In this document: positions 45,576 to 57,151 of the stretch, piece by piece | Layout: each line of letters opens with the position of its first letter | Numbering within the stretch: the first letter of the stretch is position 1 | Assembly (NCBI GenBank): GCA_029339195.1 | Contig: JAPTJF010000092.1 | Span: 1-64,000, forward strand | Length of the DNA: 64,000 bases | Reading direction: 5' to 3' | Source: Micractinium sp. NFX-FRZ | Taxonomy: Eukaryota > Chlorophyta > Trebouxiophyceae > Chlorellales > Chlorellaceae | Made by a program: the position numbers and the translations under genes | The notes under the pieces: generated by a model | The model's database searches: none | What the model saw: only the letters and a program-made list of their open reading frames with translations | Told to the model about the DNA's origin: nothing

Positions 45576-48500
45576 ATGGACGCGCTCTCAAGACTCGCAG
45601 GCGGGGAATGGGAGGAGGCCGCAAGCCAACTGGTGCTGCTGGCCGAACGCTTCGAGCAGCCCGTCAATACGCTGGCCTCTGATGATCGCGCGATCCGGCA
45701 GCTCGAGAGGCTGCGCCCTTTGTGCGCTGCTCTCCCAGGGGAGGCGCCCGAGGTCTTCAACAGGTAGGCTGCTTTGAAATGTGGTGATATGTGCTGTTCT
45801 CACCGTATCCGTGACTGTCGGGTTGTAGACAGGCCGCCTTGCTACGCCTGTTCAGGCGCCCCTTCAAGATGTTCACAATCTCCGCCACTGCCGCCGCCGC
45901 CGTTGCCTGCCATGCAGCGCCGCGCTGCGCACAGCAGCTGCCATCACACGGCTCACCAAGGCTGCCAAAGCAGCAGTGCAGGAGGAACCTTTCCCGGGTT
46001 TCGGGGTCGTGGTGGCGGTGGTGTTTCCGCTGTTGGAGCAGGCGGCAGCAGCATGCGGCACCGCCCACCTGCTGTGCACCCTGCTAAGCAGCGGGGCGCT
46101 GGGCTCCCTGAGCACCGGGGACACCTACCGCATTGCTGGCTGCTCCATCTTTGCCACAGATGCGGCCCCAGAGCTGCTGATTGTTGAGCACAGCCGGGCC
46201 ACCCGGCAATGGCAGCATGGCATGCACGTCGCGGCGCCGTCTGTGGCGGACGCCAGGGAGGCGTTTGCTGCCGCAGCCGCTGCCTGCGCGGCGGAGGCGG
46301 CAGGGGCATTGATGGCGCAGCTGAGCTGGGAGGCAGGTGGTGGCTGCGGCGCCTTGACCCCGCAGCTGCTGCAGCTGCTGAGGGGCACAGCACTGCGGCC
46401 GGAGCTTGTGGTGCGGCTGCTGGAACGTCTTGCCACCGTCCTGCTGGCACTCGGCCGCCCAGGTAGGGTGGGCAACCCATGCAGGAGTGGTGGGCTGTAA
46501 GTGGGTGTTGGGAAGTTGACTGCATCAGTTGTTGCCTGCCTACCTGCTGTATTGCCTGCGTGCATCAGACGTTGCCTGCAGGCGTGCGAGCCTGCTGGCC
46601 TGCCGATGTGTGCGCCCCTCAACTCTTGCCCAGCTGCCTCCCTGCCTGCAGTTTGCCCATGCAGTTGCGTTTTCCTGTCACCTGCCGACCGCCGATACCC
46701 CAAATCACCCGACACGCGCCCCACTTGTGTGCTGCCCCATGCTTGCCCCATGCAGAGGCTGGCCAGAAGCAGGAGGCCTGGGAGCTTCTGCTTCAGGTGG
46801 CTGCCTCAGCGCTGCATTGTGAGCACACTTATGGGCATAAGCTGGCACAGGTGGCGGCCCGCAGCGTGCCACTCGCGCAGCTGCTGCGCCGCATGACCAT
46901 GGGTGAGCGGGCAAGCAAGGGCATGATCTACTGAATCAAGCTGTTTGCTGGTTGACGCGGCACGCACCTCACGCAGCTCATGCAGCGGCAGGCTGAGGCG
47001 GCAGCAGCAGGAGCAGCAGCAGCAGCACCAGGACCAGAAGCGGTGCAGCAGCTGCTTCTGGCAGCCATCCTGGCTAGGTGGCTGCGCGCCACGGTGGAAG
47101 CAGTGAGCCCAGCAGCCTTCCCGCAGCGCCTCCACAGGTAGGTGGCTGCGGTGCACCATGGTTGGCTGCGGTGCACCATGGTGGCGCACGTGATTGAGCT
47201 GCTGCCGCTGCTGGTGGCGGCAGCTGCAGCCCCTGTCGAGGCTGGCCTTGCCAGCCTGGCTGACGGCAGCGGGGTCCGCGCTACAGGGGCAGCGCAGCAG
47301 CAGGGGATGAGTACCCACGGCCTGCAGGCAGACCGGCTCAGCAGCAGCGATGCCAGCATGCTCAGGGAGTACTGCGCATGTGCCCGCCGCTCCCTGCCCC
47401 GGTCCATTTCCTGGCTGGCAGGCGTGTGGCCCGCGGCATGTGTCGACCACTCAGCAGACATCCGTGGGCTGGTGGCAGCGCTGCTGGCAGCCCAGCAGCA
47501 CTGGGCAGCAGCCCTGCAGTTCCCAGACACGTGTGGCGGCAGCAGCGCTGGCGGCAGCGGCGCGAGCAGCAGCAGCAGCACTGCAGGCAGCAGCACTGCA
47601 GGCAGCAGCGGCAGCGGCGGCAGCAGCGACATCCTGCCGGCGGCGCACACGCTGGCGCTGTGCAGCCACGCGCTGTCGGATGTGCTGAAGACCGCCTTCT
47701 CTGATACCAACTCCCTCTGGCCTGGCTTGGATGAGGACGTCGGCCCTGAGGACCTGCGCCTGGTGCAGCGCCTGGTGGCCGGCGCGTGCGTGGTGGCGCA
47801 CCGCTGCTGCGGGACTGCGGCCACCAGCGCTGGCGGCAGCACCGAAGCAGACACTGCGGCGGTCAGCAGTAGCCTGAGCCAGCTCGGGGCAGCCTGCATG
47901 GGGCTGCAGCACAGCTGTGCAAACGTCTACCCGTGCCTGGGGGATGATACAGATGATGCAGATGAGCAGCTGAGGTGAGGCAAGGCGGGCACAGGCGCCT
48001 GCATGTCTGGCGCTCTTCACTTTCAAGGCTCTTGGAGATGCCTCTGATCAGCTGCTTCTCTGCTCTGCGGTGTGCCGCCATGGCGTCCAGCGCCTGCCTC
48101 CCTTGCGTCACCACCCCTCCCTGGATCGTGCTGCAGGACACTACTGGCAGCGGCGGCGCTCGAGCTGGATTCAGGCTTTGCCCTGCATGTGGACCGCCTG
48201 GGGAGCGAGGCGGCCCAGCCCAGCCCGCACGCTGGGTCGGGCACAGCGTGCGCAGCGGCAGTGCATGATGGCACCACCAGCATGTCAGCACCGCAGTACT
48301 GCATGCTCATGCTGGCTGGCCTGCACGCTGTGGTCAGGATTGACGGGCCGCTGCACTGTCAGGCAGCAGTGGACGGCACCCTGGCCTCGCTGGCTCGCCT
48401 GCTCCTCGCCACAACCGTGAGTGTGGCTTGCGTTGCCTGTTTGTAGTGCTTCAAATCGTGTGAGATCTTTGTCCGCAACACATCAGCATATCAACCGCCC

Positions 48501-49467
48501 CTTGCTGGGGGGCACGGGTGCTTCTGGTTTGGTGGCACAGGCAGCGGAGCGCCCACACCGCGAGCTGTTCCCCTCCCCCCGCCCGCAGACGCCGGCAGCT
48601 GTGCAGAACTGGCGGGGCCTGGCGGACCTCGTTGAGCAGCTGGGGGCGGGGAGCGAGCAGTGAGTGGGCCTTGGGCAGGCAGGATGGCAGCATGTTAAGG
48701 TGCATGCTGGACCCGGCATATGCTGTGCTTTGGGCAGCTTGCCACTCTGGCGTGGCTGCCTCTCAATCCTGCCGGCGACTGTACGTGGGGCACGCGAGTC
48801 ACTCTGTAGCTTTTGAGGCAGCCAGGTGCCACCCCCCGACAGCTATACACTCTGTAACACCGCTCCTGCCTCCTCTCTCGTTCGCATCCGCAGGCTGTTT
48901 CTCGCCCTGGCGGCCAACGGGGGCCTGCAGGCAGCGCTGCAGTTAGCCATGGCAGGGGGCAGCAAGGCAGATGTGGCCCTGCAGCGGGAGCTGGTGGCAG
49001 CGCTGTCCCTGGCAGCTTCCGCTTGGGGGCTGGGGCCCCATCTGGTGGGCACAATGGCAGCATTGCAGGCAGGGGAGGCACGCACTTCACAGGAGGCTCA
49101 GAGCCAGGCAGCGGCACTGAGCCCTGCAGCGCTCCGGCGGCGGCTGGAGCGCTGGGCCGAGGCGGTGCCAGAGCTGTCGGCAGCTGCGGTGCAGCGCGAG
49201 GCGCCCAGCCCAGATGCAGCACAGCAGGCAGCGCTGGAGCGGTGTGCTGCGCTGGCGAAGCGGCCGTGTGCGCACCTGGGCTGCACTAGCACCCTGCTGC
49301 TGCCCCTGCCGGGCGGTGCGGGCACAGCCAAGGCGCGCAAGTTCAAGTGCAGCGGGTGCCGTGCCGTGCGCTTCTGCAGCGATGCCTGCAGCAAGGCAGA
49401 GTGGAAGCAGCACCGCATGGCCTGTCGGCTGCTGGCAGCAGAGGCGGCTGCGGCAGCAGCGGTGTGA
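45576..49467 (+). CDS. MYND-type zinc-finger protein
   Basis: Proposed exons 45576-45763, 45829-45870, 45918-46462, 46756-46910, 46977-47102, 47142-47974, 48137-48416, 48589-48659 and 48894-49467 (937 aa). The C-terminal residues ~871-922 are a complete MYND zinc finger: CAHLGC, then KCSGC, FCSDAC, KAEWKQHRMAC, supplying the Cys/His ligands. MYND fingers are protein-interaction modules. The rest is a long Ala/Leu-rich helical region, as in many Chlorella MYND proteins. Three joins are weak: a 47-nt intron with poor donor (45871-45917), a GC donor at 46911, and an in-frame TAG at 47139-47141 that must be removed by a 39-nt intron. The gene may be correctly spliced by tiny introns, mis-sequenced, or damaged. 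A TGTAA motif lies at 49663-49667. Confidence 0.7.
47142..47181 (+). repeat. 20-bp tandem duplication in the MYND gene
   Basis: GTGGCTGCGGTGCACCATG-type units at 47142-47161 and 47162-47181 are near-identical head-to-tail copies. They lie directly after the in-frame TAG. Twenty is not a multiple of three, so the duplication alters the frame. Confidence 0.75.
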
Positions 49468-50072
49468 GACAGCGGCAGCATGGGCGGCTATGGAGTGGTA
49501 GGCTGTTTTGTCCGGGGTCACCCGCGTATCCGGAGGGTATTTGGGGGTACTACCGCTTCCTTACACTCGTTAATTATTGACAGCGATACTGTCCGCGCAT
49601 CCCACAACCCTCCTGTCAATGCTGGCACGTCTTGCGACGCACGCGGCGGGGTGTCTCTTACATGTAATTAATTTTTGCGCTCAACAGGCAAAGGGCAGCA
49701 GGGGAATGGGGGGCAGAGGGAGCCGAGCGGGCACGGGGGCGAGTGCAGGGCGGAGTGGTCCATGGGGAGGTACAAAGAGGGACAGCAGGTACAGCGGGCA
49801 GAGGCAATCGCTGTCCATACGGAGGAGGGTAGGCAAGCAAGACAGAAAAGGTCAGAGGGCCACATCTTCAAAACACGAGGCTGAGGATGTGGCATGCACT
49901 GGCCTGTGGTTCGCTTTGCAGTGAGTGAGAGCTCTGCATCGCCGCCAGGCAGGGTCCCTCACAACATGTGTATGTACCGCAAGTGGTACATTCGCAGTGA
50001 GAGCACCACGTTGCCGCCAGGTCATCGATCGCTGTCTTCCTCTCACAACTGAAATCGTAAGAACACTCTGCC
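49468..50072. other. Convergent intergenic region of the MYND and sulfiredoxin genes
   Basis: About 600 nt. It includes the palindrome TTACATGTAA at 49658-49667, which reads as a TGTAA poly(A) element on both strands. Otherwise G/A-rich sequence without recognisable coding content. Confidence 0.45.
49658..49667. terminator. Palindromic poly(A) element TTACATGTAA
   Basis: It contains TGTAA on the plus strand (49663-49667) and on the minus strand (TTACA, 49658-49662). It is placed to serve the MYND gene about 195 nt after its stop, and possibly the sulfiredoxin gene about 410 nt after its stop. Confidence 0.4.
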
Positions 50073-51428
50073 TCACATCATGTGGAACTTGAGCACCTGG
50101 CGGTTGGCCTTGCGCACGCGGCACAGAATCATCTCCTTGCCCAGCCGCTGGTGCGCCTGCGGGAGGGCCGACCACGGGGCAGATTACAACAAGTTGGGGC
50201 CGACGGGGGGCAAGCCAGGGACAACCGCCGCCGCTCGACTTGTTTGCAATGTTGCTGTGACCCACAGTTTACGTCAGCATGGCCCTGCCTGTTCGCCTCG
50301 GCGCCTGCTCCCAACTTGCCTCGAAGCGGTGGCACCCGCTGAACCCCCAGTACTGTCCCTCCACTTCTAGGATGTCGATGGGCTCCTGCCGGGGAGGAAA
50401 GAAAGGTAGGAGAGGGAGGGAGGCAGAGAGCATCAGGGTGAGACGGGCAACAGAGGCGTGAAGAATAGAGAACGGTTGTTGGTGACCAGGCCAGCCCCTA
50501 GCAGGGCTGAGTCGAGGGGCGTGCTTGTGCTTGGTGGATCGCCAACCGCGGCAGCGCAGCGCAGAACAAGCAGGTGGCGTCGCAGCTGCCCGCCCCAGGG
50601 CTTCCTTGTCACATGGCAGGCCAGGCAGGCAGGCCAGGCAGGCAGGCCAGGCATGCAGGGCGGGCAGGGGCCCACCTGCAGCCCAATGTCCTGCACGCTC
50701 TGCATGAGGGCCGCCACCTTCTCAGGGTCTGCAGGGCAGGTTGGGGCGGGAGGGCAGGTGGGCAGGAGGGCAGTGAGCAAGGCCAAGAAGGCGTCCGTGT
50801 GCCTGGGCGGCGGGGACACAGCAGGCGGTTACCAGGTGTAACTTACGACAAGCACCTCCCGGCGCTGATCAAACTTCAGACCTGACACTTGAACGCAGGA
50901 CAGACATTGGCTGCGCCGCACTCCGCTCCACAGTCGGCACAGCAGCGGGAGGGCCTCACCATTGCTGCGCGACCCCTGCAGCGGCCGCCGGATGGCCGCC
51001 ACTGGGATCCACATGACCTTGGGATCGCTGCTCCAGTCGTTGCGCTGCTCTAGGTCCCACCTGCAAATCAGGCACAGGGAGTCGGGGTGTAGAGAGTGGC
51101 TGGGGAAGAGGACGGGCTGCCGCCTTCCAGAGGCGGGCAGCTGGCAATGCTGCGTGCCAGGGCCGCAAGGAACAAGCACCCCGCCGGAGCCACCAGCACC
51201 CCACCAGCCGCCCCAGCTACGGCATGCGTACCCATGCTTCTGCGCCACAGCCTGCACGTCAACTTGTGCAGCCAATGGAGCTGCTGCGCCGTTGCCGCCT
51301 GGCTGTGCCGCCGCCGCTGCCGCCACCGCAGGCCGCTTTGCCAGCGGGCTGACCAGACTGGGGCTGTTGCTCCGCTTCAGGCTTCCAGGCTGTGGGACGC
51401 CGCTGGAGGGGGTGAAAGCCCACTGCAT
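50073..51428 (-). CDS. SRX: Sulfiredoxin
   Basis: Five phase-consistent exons: 51428-51232, 51060-50960, 50728-50676, 50385-50320 and 50156-50073, giving 166 aa. Sulfiredoxin reduces overoxidised (sulfinic) peroxiredoxin cysteines with ATP. Seen here: IRRPL with SRSN (substrate/ATP region), DPEKVAALMQSVQDIGLQ, EPIDILEVEGQYWG and the catalytic FSGCHR (Cys135), ending in CRVRKANRQVLKFHMM, all in the order of plant SRX. The last intron uses a textbook GC donor (GAG|GCAAGT at 50319). Residues 1-~65 are a Ser/Ala-rich extension. An upstream in-frame ATG at 51521 would add 31 residues, and either form could carry an organellar targeting sequence. It is divergent from GLOD4. Confidence 0.9.
50616..50657. 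repeat. GGCAGGCCAGGCA minisatellite in a sulfiredoxin intron
   Basis: About three head-to-tail copies of a 16-nt GGCAGGCCAGGCAGGC-like unit lie just downstream, in the gene sense, of exon 50728-50676. Confidence 0.7.
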
Positions 51429-52063
51429 AGCACCAGTGCCAGCTTTGGTGAGCGCAACGGAAGAGTCAGTGCCTGGCAGACGGTCTTTGTCACAAAGCTT
51501 AGTAGCAGAAAATGGATGCATGAAAGCAAGCCGAGGAGCAACGAGGAAGCGCCTCGTTCATCATTGCGCCCTCAGCAGGGCGCCATGCCGCGGCATGCCG
51601 GACCTCGTCTTCAATGCTGGCGCAATCTAAGGCGGTGATCATCATGGTTGTATAAACCACTGACACACCTGCAAGGGCATCCGATCGGTTCCCAAGCTCG
51701 AGACTTGGCGGAGACCCGCACGAGTTGGTGGCGGAGTGGGTGAAGCACCGCAGCCTAAGAGCGCCGTAACGATATTCGGCGATCTAGGTGGGTGCAGCTT
51801 GGCAGCTTGGCAGCTTGGAGTGGGGATGTCGATGTCTTCCGCGCGCCACCCTTTGTCGGAGTCGTCCCGCAGCAAACAGGGCACCCTGGAGCACCGATTG
51901 GGGTCCTCGAAGCCGCGCTGAAGCGGTCACAGGCCTCGCGAGGCCCCTGCTCCCAGCACCGCCGTCGCCGCCTCCCCGCTGCACTGCACCCTTCCCTGCC
52001 CGCCAAGTCGTGCCGCCTGTCTCCCCATACCATCCGGCGTGCCGCTGACTTGTTGCAGCCACC
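51429..52063. promoter_or_regulatory. Shared upstream region of sulfiredoxin and GLOD4
   Basis: About 635 nt between the divergent start codons. A TTGCAG just before the GLOD4 ATG could be an acceptor, so a 5' UTR intron is possible. No repeat or RNA gene was recognised. Confidence 0.4.
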
Positions 52064-54574
52064 ATGGCGCCCTCCAGCGTGCGCGCGCTGCACTATGTGC
52101 TCAAAGTGGCCGACCGCACCGCCACCGTCGACTTCCTGCACCGACTTCTGGGCATGAAGGCGCTGCGGCACGAGGAGTTCCGGGAGGGGTGCAAGGCCGC
52201 CTGCAACGGGCCATACGACGGCATGTGGTCCAAAACCATGATTGGGTTCGACTCGGAGGTGGGGCAAGTGGAGGGCCAGGGCGGCAGGGAGGGAGGCGAC
52301 GTTGGCGGAGGCAAGGTGGACAGCCTGGCGGGTCGGAGGCAGAGAACAAATCCCGGGGAGGGCAGTGGCCAAACGGCAAAGGGATGCATAGACCTAGCGC
52401 TGCCTCAAGAGCTGGGCGCTTCGCCTCGAGTGTGAGGTACAACCGCTCGCGGTGAGGATGCCACAGTGTGCCGGGCACCACAGGTGTGCAAGGCTGACAT
52501 TGCTGCCTGCCTGCTGTGTGTGTTTTGTGATGCAGGACACCAGCTTTGTACTGGAGCTGACGTACAAGTGAGTTAGTTGCAATGTGGGGAGCAGAAGTGC
52601 AGCTGGGCAGCGAGACAGCCCGGCGAGTGGCATTCTAGCATACATAGCCTGCCTGCCAACCAGCCTGACAGCAGCATGTTGCCGCCCTGCCATGCCGTGC
52701 CCCCTCCTACGTGCCTGCCGGCTGTTGTGCGCTTACAGCGTTCTTGCTCACCTGCTTCCTCCTTGCAGCTACGGCATAGCTTCCTACCGGCTGGGCAACG
52801 ACTTTGGTTACTTTAAGGTCCGCAACAGGGTGGCATTCAGCACGCTGGAGGAGCAGGTGAGAGCGAGGGGATGCAGAGCGTGATGATATGGCAGGCAGGC
52901 CAGTGCTGTGTTCACAACTGTGCTGCACGTGTCGTGCATCCCCCCGCCGGCCAGGCGTGCTGCGCTGCCTGTGCGGCTGCCGGCGCTCGTGCTGCAGACT
53001 GGGCGGGCAAGCAGTGCCGCCTCACAGGCACGATGCAGTGCTGTATGTGCCCCGCAATGGCATGTTCTGTACTTCAGCTTTTGCCTTTCCCTCCCACTAT
53101 CTGGCTGCCCGCAGGAGCTGGGGCATGAGGTGGCGTTCAATGTGCGGGAGGTGAAGTCGCCGGACGGCCACACCTTCAGGTGCGCTGCTGCGGCAGGGCA
53201 GGGCAGGCCAGGGTGGGGTATCCGTGGCAGGAAATGCGGGGCAGGCATTGCGCCTCAGCAGCCGCTGGGAAGCTGCTTTGGCGATGAGCGGCTGTCGAGG
53301 CGGGCGGCCGCGGTCAGCCAGACGCCTGTCTGTGTCTTGGCCACCTTGCATCCGTCTATTTTTTCGCCCCAGCTCTGCATGTTGTTTATCAGACCTGCCC
53401 TTGCTTTGGCGCCGCAGGGTGCTGAATGAGGACCCGGATGAGCAGGTGGGCTGCCTGGCGTCCCTCTGCCTCCACGTCACCGACATCGACCGCTCTCTGG
53501 GTGCGCTGCTCGCGCTCTGTGCGATGCTGCGCTGTGCCAAGTGGAAAGGCACAGGGGGATGCATGCGTGGGAGCAGGGGCCAGTGCCGGCAGGGCGGGCA
53601 GTTGCTAGCCCGGCAGCCTTGGAAGCGGCGTGCCTGGCCGCTGCTTGCCTGCCCCTCTTGCCTCTCTGCCCTCCCACCCGCCCGCTCTCCACCGCCCCGC
53701 TGCCTACCTGCGTCACACCGGCCCGCCTTGCTACTGCTGTTCCGCCTTGCTGGGGGGCTCACACCCCCCCTGCCCCCAACCTTTCCTGCAGCCTTCTGGG
53801 CCGACGCTCTGGGCCTGCTGGAGATTGACAAGGGGGACGACTTTGTGGTGCTTAGCTCGGGTGGGTGGGGCGGGGTGGGTGTGGGTGTGGGGCGCTTGCG
53901 TGCGCGTGTGTTGTGGGGTGGTGATGGTGCGGTGGATTGGTGGTGGTGCGGTTGTGTGCATGTGTTTTGGGCTGGGTGGGCAGCGCTGGGCTTGTGGCGG
54001 GAGGCATTGTGGGGTGTGCTGCGCAGGCAAGGCGTAGCCCCCGCCGGGCGGGCGCACTGCCTGGTAAGGGTGTCGGGCCCCTCGGGACAGACTGCATATG
54101 CCGCCTGGCCGACCCTCCCCTGCCCCCCACCACCTAACCTTGCCTGCAGGCGTGGACCAGGCGACCGTGCGGCTGAAGCAGCTGCCGGCCGGGGCGGCGT
54201 TGGACCGCGGCACCGGCTACGGGCGGCTGGCCTTCAGCTGCCCCACCGGCGAGCTGCGGGCGCTGCAGGAGGAGGTGCAGGGGCGGGGGCACAAGGTGCT
54301 CACACCCCTGGTCAGCCTGGACACCCCGGGCAAGGCCACCGTGCAAGTGGTGATACTGGCGGACCCGGATGGGCACGAGGTGAGGGGGGAGAGGCGGTGC
54401 AGGGGGGGCGCTTTGGAATATGAGGGGGGCTGGCGGGATTGGTGGGCTTTGTGGTGTTTGTTGAAAACGAAGATTATTAGGCTTTTATTATCAAGAAGGT
54501 TGGGCTGGGCAGCAGTGCGTGGTAGCCCCGCTGGAGGGCTGTTGCCGACTGTTGCCCTCGCGTGGCACGTGCGC

Positions 54575-54607
<33 letters not shown>

Positions 54608-55154
54608 CAGAATGCCTCTCCTCACCCTGCCCATCCTACCCCCACACACCGCACATCTGCTTCGCCTGCCAGCGCCTGCCTGCCTGCGCCTGCCTGCCGA
54701 TTGCCCGTCTCCACCCTGCCCATATTACCCACACACACACGCACCGCAGATCTGTTTTGTGGGGGACGAAGAATTCCGGGAGCTATCTCGGGTGGACGAG
54801 GATGCGCCTCAAAAGCTGACGCAAGCCATGGCACGCGACGGCTCCCGCGAGTGGGGGCGCAAGCGCAAGGGGCCAGAGCAGCCCACGGGGGCAGGGTCCC
54901 CCGGGGCAGCGGCGCCAGCGGCAGCCAAGGCGGCAGCCTCGCCCGCCAGAGGCAAGCCGGCGGCGCCGCCTGCGACCAGGGCGGCAGCAGTGGTCCCAGC
55001 AGCAGGGGGCTCGCCGCCGGCGGTGACGGCAGCGGCAGCGGCGGCCCAAGCAGCAGGGGGCTCGCCGCCGGCGGCGGCAGTGGCGGCGGCACCGGCGGCG
55101 GCAACAGCGAGCCCAAGAGCGGCGGCGGCCCCTGTGGCGGCAGCCGGCAAGTGA
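52064..55154 (+). CDS. GLOD4: GLOD4-like glyoxalase/VOC-domain protein
   Basis: Eight phase-consistent exons: 52064-52258, 52536-52567, 52769-52856, 53115-53179, 53418-53500, 53792-53860, 54150-54379 and 54750-55154, giving 388 aa. Two tandem vicinal-oxygen-chelate (glyoxalase I-like) units follow GLOD4 closely. The first starts [12 protein letters not shown], with [35 protein letters not shown] and LGNDFGY. The second has [43 protein letters not shown] and [23 protein letters not shown]4 is linked to glyoxal/methylglyoxal handling, but its activity is poorly defined. Residues ~290-388 are an added Ala/Gly/Pro-rich tail absent from animal GLOD4. The second exon is only 32 nt. The TGTAA at 55327-55331 is a likely poly(A) signal. 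Confidence 0.92.
54576..54607 (+). repeat. (CCTG)8 tetranucleotide repeat in a GLOD4 intron
   Basis: Eight CCTG units end in CTGCAG, mimicking a polypyrimidine-acceptor signal about 140 nt before the real acceptor at 54749. Confidence 0.9.
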
Positions 55155-55459
55155 ACATACAGACTAGTATGTTGGCAGCCGTGGGGCCGGCAGGCTGTTC
55201 CCCCCTGCCTGGCTGCTCCCATGCCTTGTCTACCCGCATCTGCAATGGACCCTCCACGCCCTCCTTGTACATACCCACTGCCATGCCATCAGCAGCCCGA
55301 CATTGGCACCAAACACGCGTGCACTATGTAATCCGACTGCGGCACTACAGTGCTGCAGTGCTGTACAATGCAAAGTCAAGTACAATGATTACACGTAGAA
55401 TACACAAAATGTGGTGCAGATTTTGGAGGCGACGCGCGGGCTCATTGTAGGCGGTGTGT
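55155..55459. terminator. Convergent 3' region with poly(A) motifs on both strands
   Basis: About 305 nt between the stops of GLOD4 (+) and the Lys-rich gene (-). TGTAA at 55327-55331 serves the plus strand. TTACA at 55389-55393 (TGTAA on the minus strand, about 70 nt past the stop) serves the minus-strand gene. Confidence 0.55.
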
Positions 55460-56729
55460 TCAGGCAGGGGTGCCTGCTGCCTCCAGCACCAGCTGCTTCA
55501 GGTGTGGCGGGAACAGGGCACCGCCCTCTGCCGCCAGCCGCACGCACTGCAGCAGCACGCCCGCAGGGATGGGCGGTTCGCTCTCCTGAAGCGCCTCCAC
55601 CTCGGCAGCATAGCAGTCGGCAAAGGTGGGCAGGAACCACTGCGTGAAGCGCTGCTGCTCCTGTGGCGGCAGCGCTGCGTCCGCTCCTGCCGCCGTGCCT
55701 GGCCGCGCCTGCTGCTGCGCCCGCTGCTGCTCGCCGGCACGGCCTCCCAGGCCTGCAAGCTGCTGCTGCACCGCTGCAGCTGCGGCCCGCGCTTGCAGGC
55801 CCAGCGGTGCCGATGCTGGTGCAAGCTGCAGCGGCAGCGGCATGCTGGCGGCTGCCTCCTGCAGCTGCTGCAGCTGCTGCTCTAGCAGGCGCAGCGCTGC
55901 AGGAGGGCTGAGGGCTCCGGCTGCTGCCAATGCGGCGCCCAGCTGCGCTGCACACGCGCCCAGTTCCGCCAGCTGCGGCAGTACCGCCTGCCCTGAGCTG
56001 GCTGCTGCCTGCAGCTCAGCCGCCGCCTGCTCAAGCCTGCAGGGACAGCACCCACATGGCAGACCGGGGAGACGTGAGCTGGAGGCAGTCAGGGAGAATG
56101 TCCGTGGTATGGCATAGCACGACATGGTGCCAGCAAGAGACTGCGGCACAGCGTAATGGCAAGCCAAATATCAGACACACATTGAGACTCACCGGTGCAG
56201 TAGCGTGGTGCCTCCCGTCAGGTCAGCACTGCCACTGGGCGCTGCCTCGTCATCGTCGCTGCTGTCGGCCGCCTGCGGCTCGGCACGCTGCTGCCGCTGC
56301 TGCTCCCCCTCCTCCTCTCTCTCGCGATCCCCATGCTTCCGCTTCTTCTCCTTCTTCTTCTTCTCTTTCTTTTCCTTCTTCTCCTTCTTCTCCTTCTTGT
56401 GCTTGATGCGCGCCGGCTCCGCCGCCGCCGCTGCCGGCACCGCTACCGTTGCCGGAGCCGCTGGGGCTGCTGCCGCCGTTGGTGCAGCCGCAGCAGGTGG
56501 TGGAGCCTGCAAAGAGCATAGGAACGCGCGACTAATATCAACAGGCAGGGAGGGAGGGAAAAGGGGCGCCCCATGCGGCACCAGCAACGAAGTGACGCCT
56601 TCGCTCGCATGTACAGTTTTCACTTACATCCTGCGCCCTCGTCAGCAACGGAAGTGTGCCTTCGCGCAGCGCTCTGCTGAGAGCGGCGAGAGCGTCCGAC
56701 TCCTCCCCTCTCCTGTGCCCAGAGCTCAT
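55460..56729 (-). CDS. Lys-rich nuclear-type protein, possibly ribosome-assembly Rsa3-like
   Basis: Three phase-consistent exons: 56729-56628, 56506-56193 and 56036-55460, giving 330 aa. Residues ~65-90 are an extreme Lys/Glu run (KHKKEKKEKKEKK...) typical of nucleolar proteins, followed by an acidic Ser/Asp patch (DSSDDDEAA). The C-terminal ~60 residues (RFTQWFLPTFADCYAAEVEA, LLQCVRLAAEGGALF) have the hydrophobic/acidic spacing of the Rsa3 60S-assembly domain (F-x-x-x, D/E-x-L, LL-x-x-L, G-x-x-x-F). That similarity is weak and from memory. A longer start at 56885 is in frame but less convincing. It is divergent from the coiled-coil gene. Confidence 0.6.
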
Positions 56730-57151
56730 ATTCGCGTACAGAAGCCACAGCAAAGCGCGATCGAAGTTGGCGCAACATGCATGCACCCCTGGTTTCGGCT
56801 GGCCAGGGCAGGCCATGCGCAGCGGGCGGCGGCGGCGGCAGGCGGCGGCAGCAGCAGGCGGCAGGCAGCGCTTCACGTTTGGCATGGACGGGTGCTGTCA
56901 CTGCAAACAGGGCATGCACATTGCATTACATATTGACAGCGTGCATGCCCCATCCTCAAGGCTCGAGTCGAGTCTAACAGGAGGCCCGCCGGTGTGGGCG
57001 GCGGCGCCAGCGAGGACAGGGCGCCAAAAGGCAGTGGCGGCCGTCGATTCAATCGTAATCTTTGCGCGTTCAAACCCTCAGTTCTACTCAGGGCCGCCAA
57101 TGCCCAGCCGAAACACCCCCTGCGGCTGAGGCTTGAAACTGCCATTGCGAC
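56730..57151. promoter_or_regulatory. Divergent promoter region, about 420 nt
   Basis: It separates the start codons of the Lys-rich and coiled-coil genes. A GGCGGC-type repeat runs at 56823-56870, and a TATTGACA-like AT-rich spot lies near 56925. No gene was recognised. Confidence 0.4.

Noticed and set aside
50616..50657. GGCAGGCC repeats considered as a recombination or attachment site
   Set aside because: It is a simple intronic minisatellite, similar to many CAGG/CCTG tracts across this genome.
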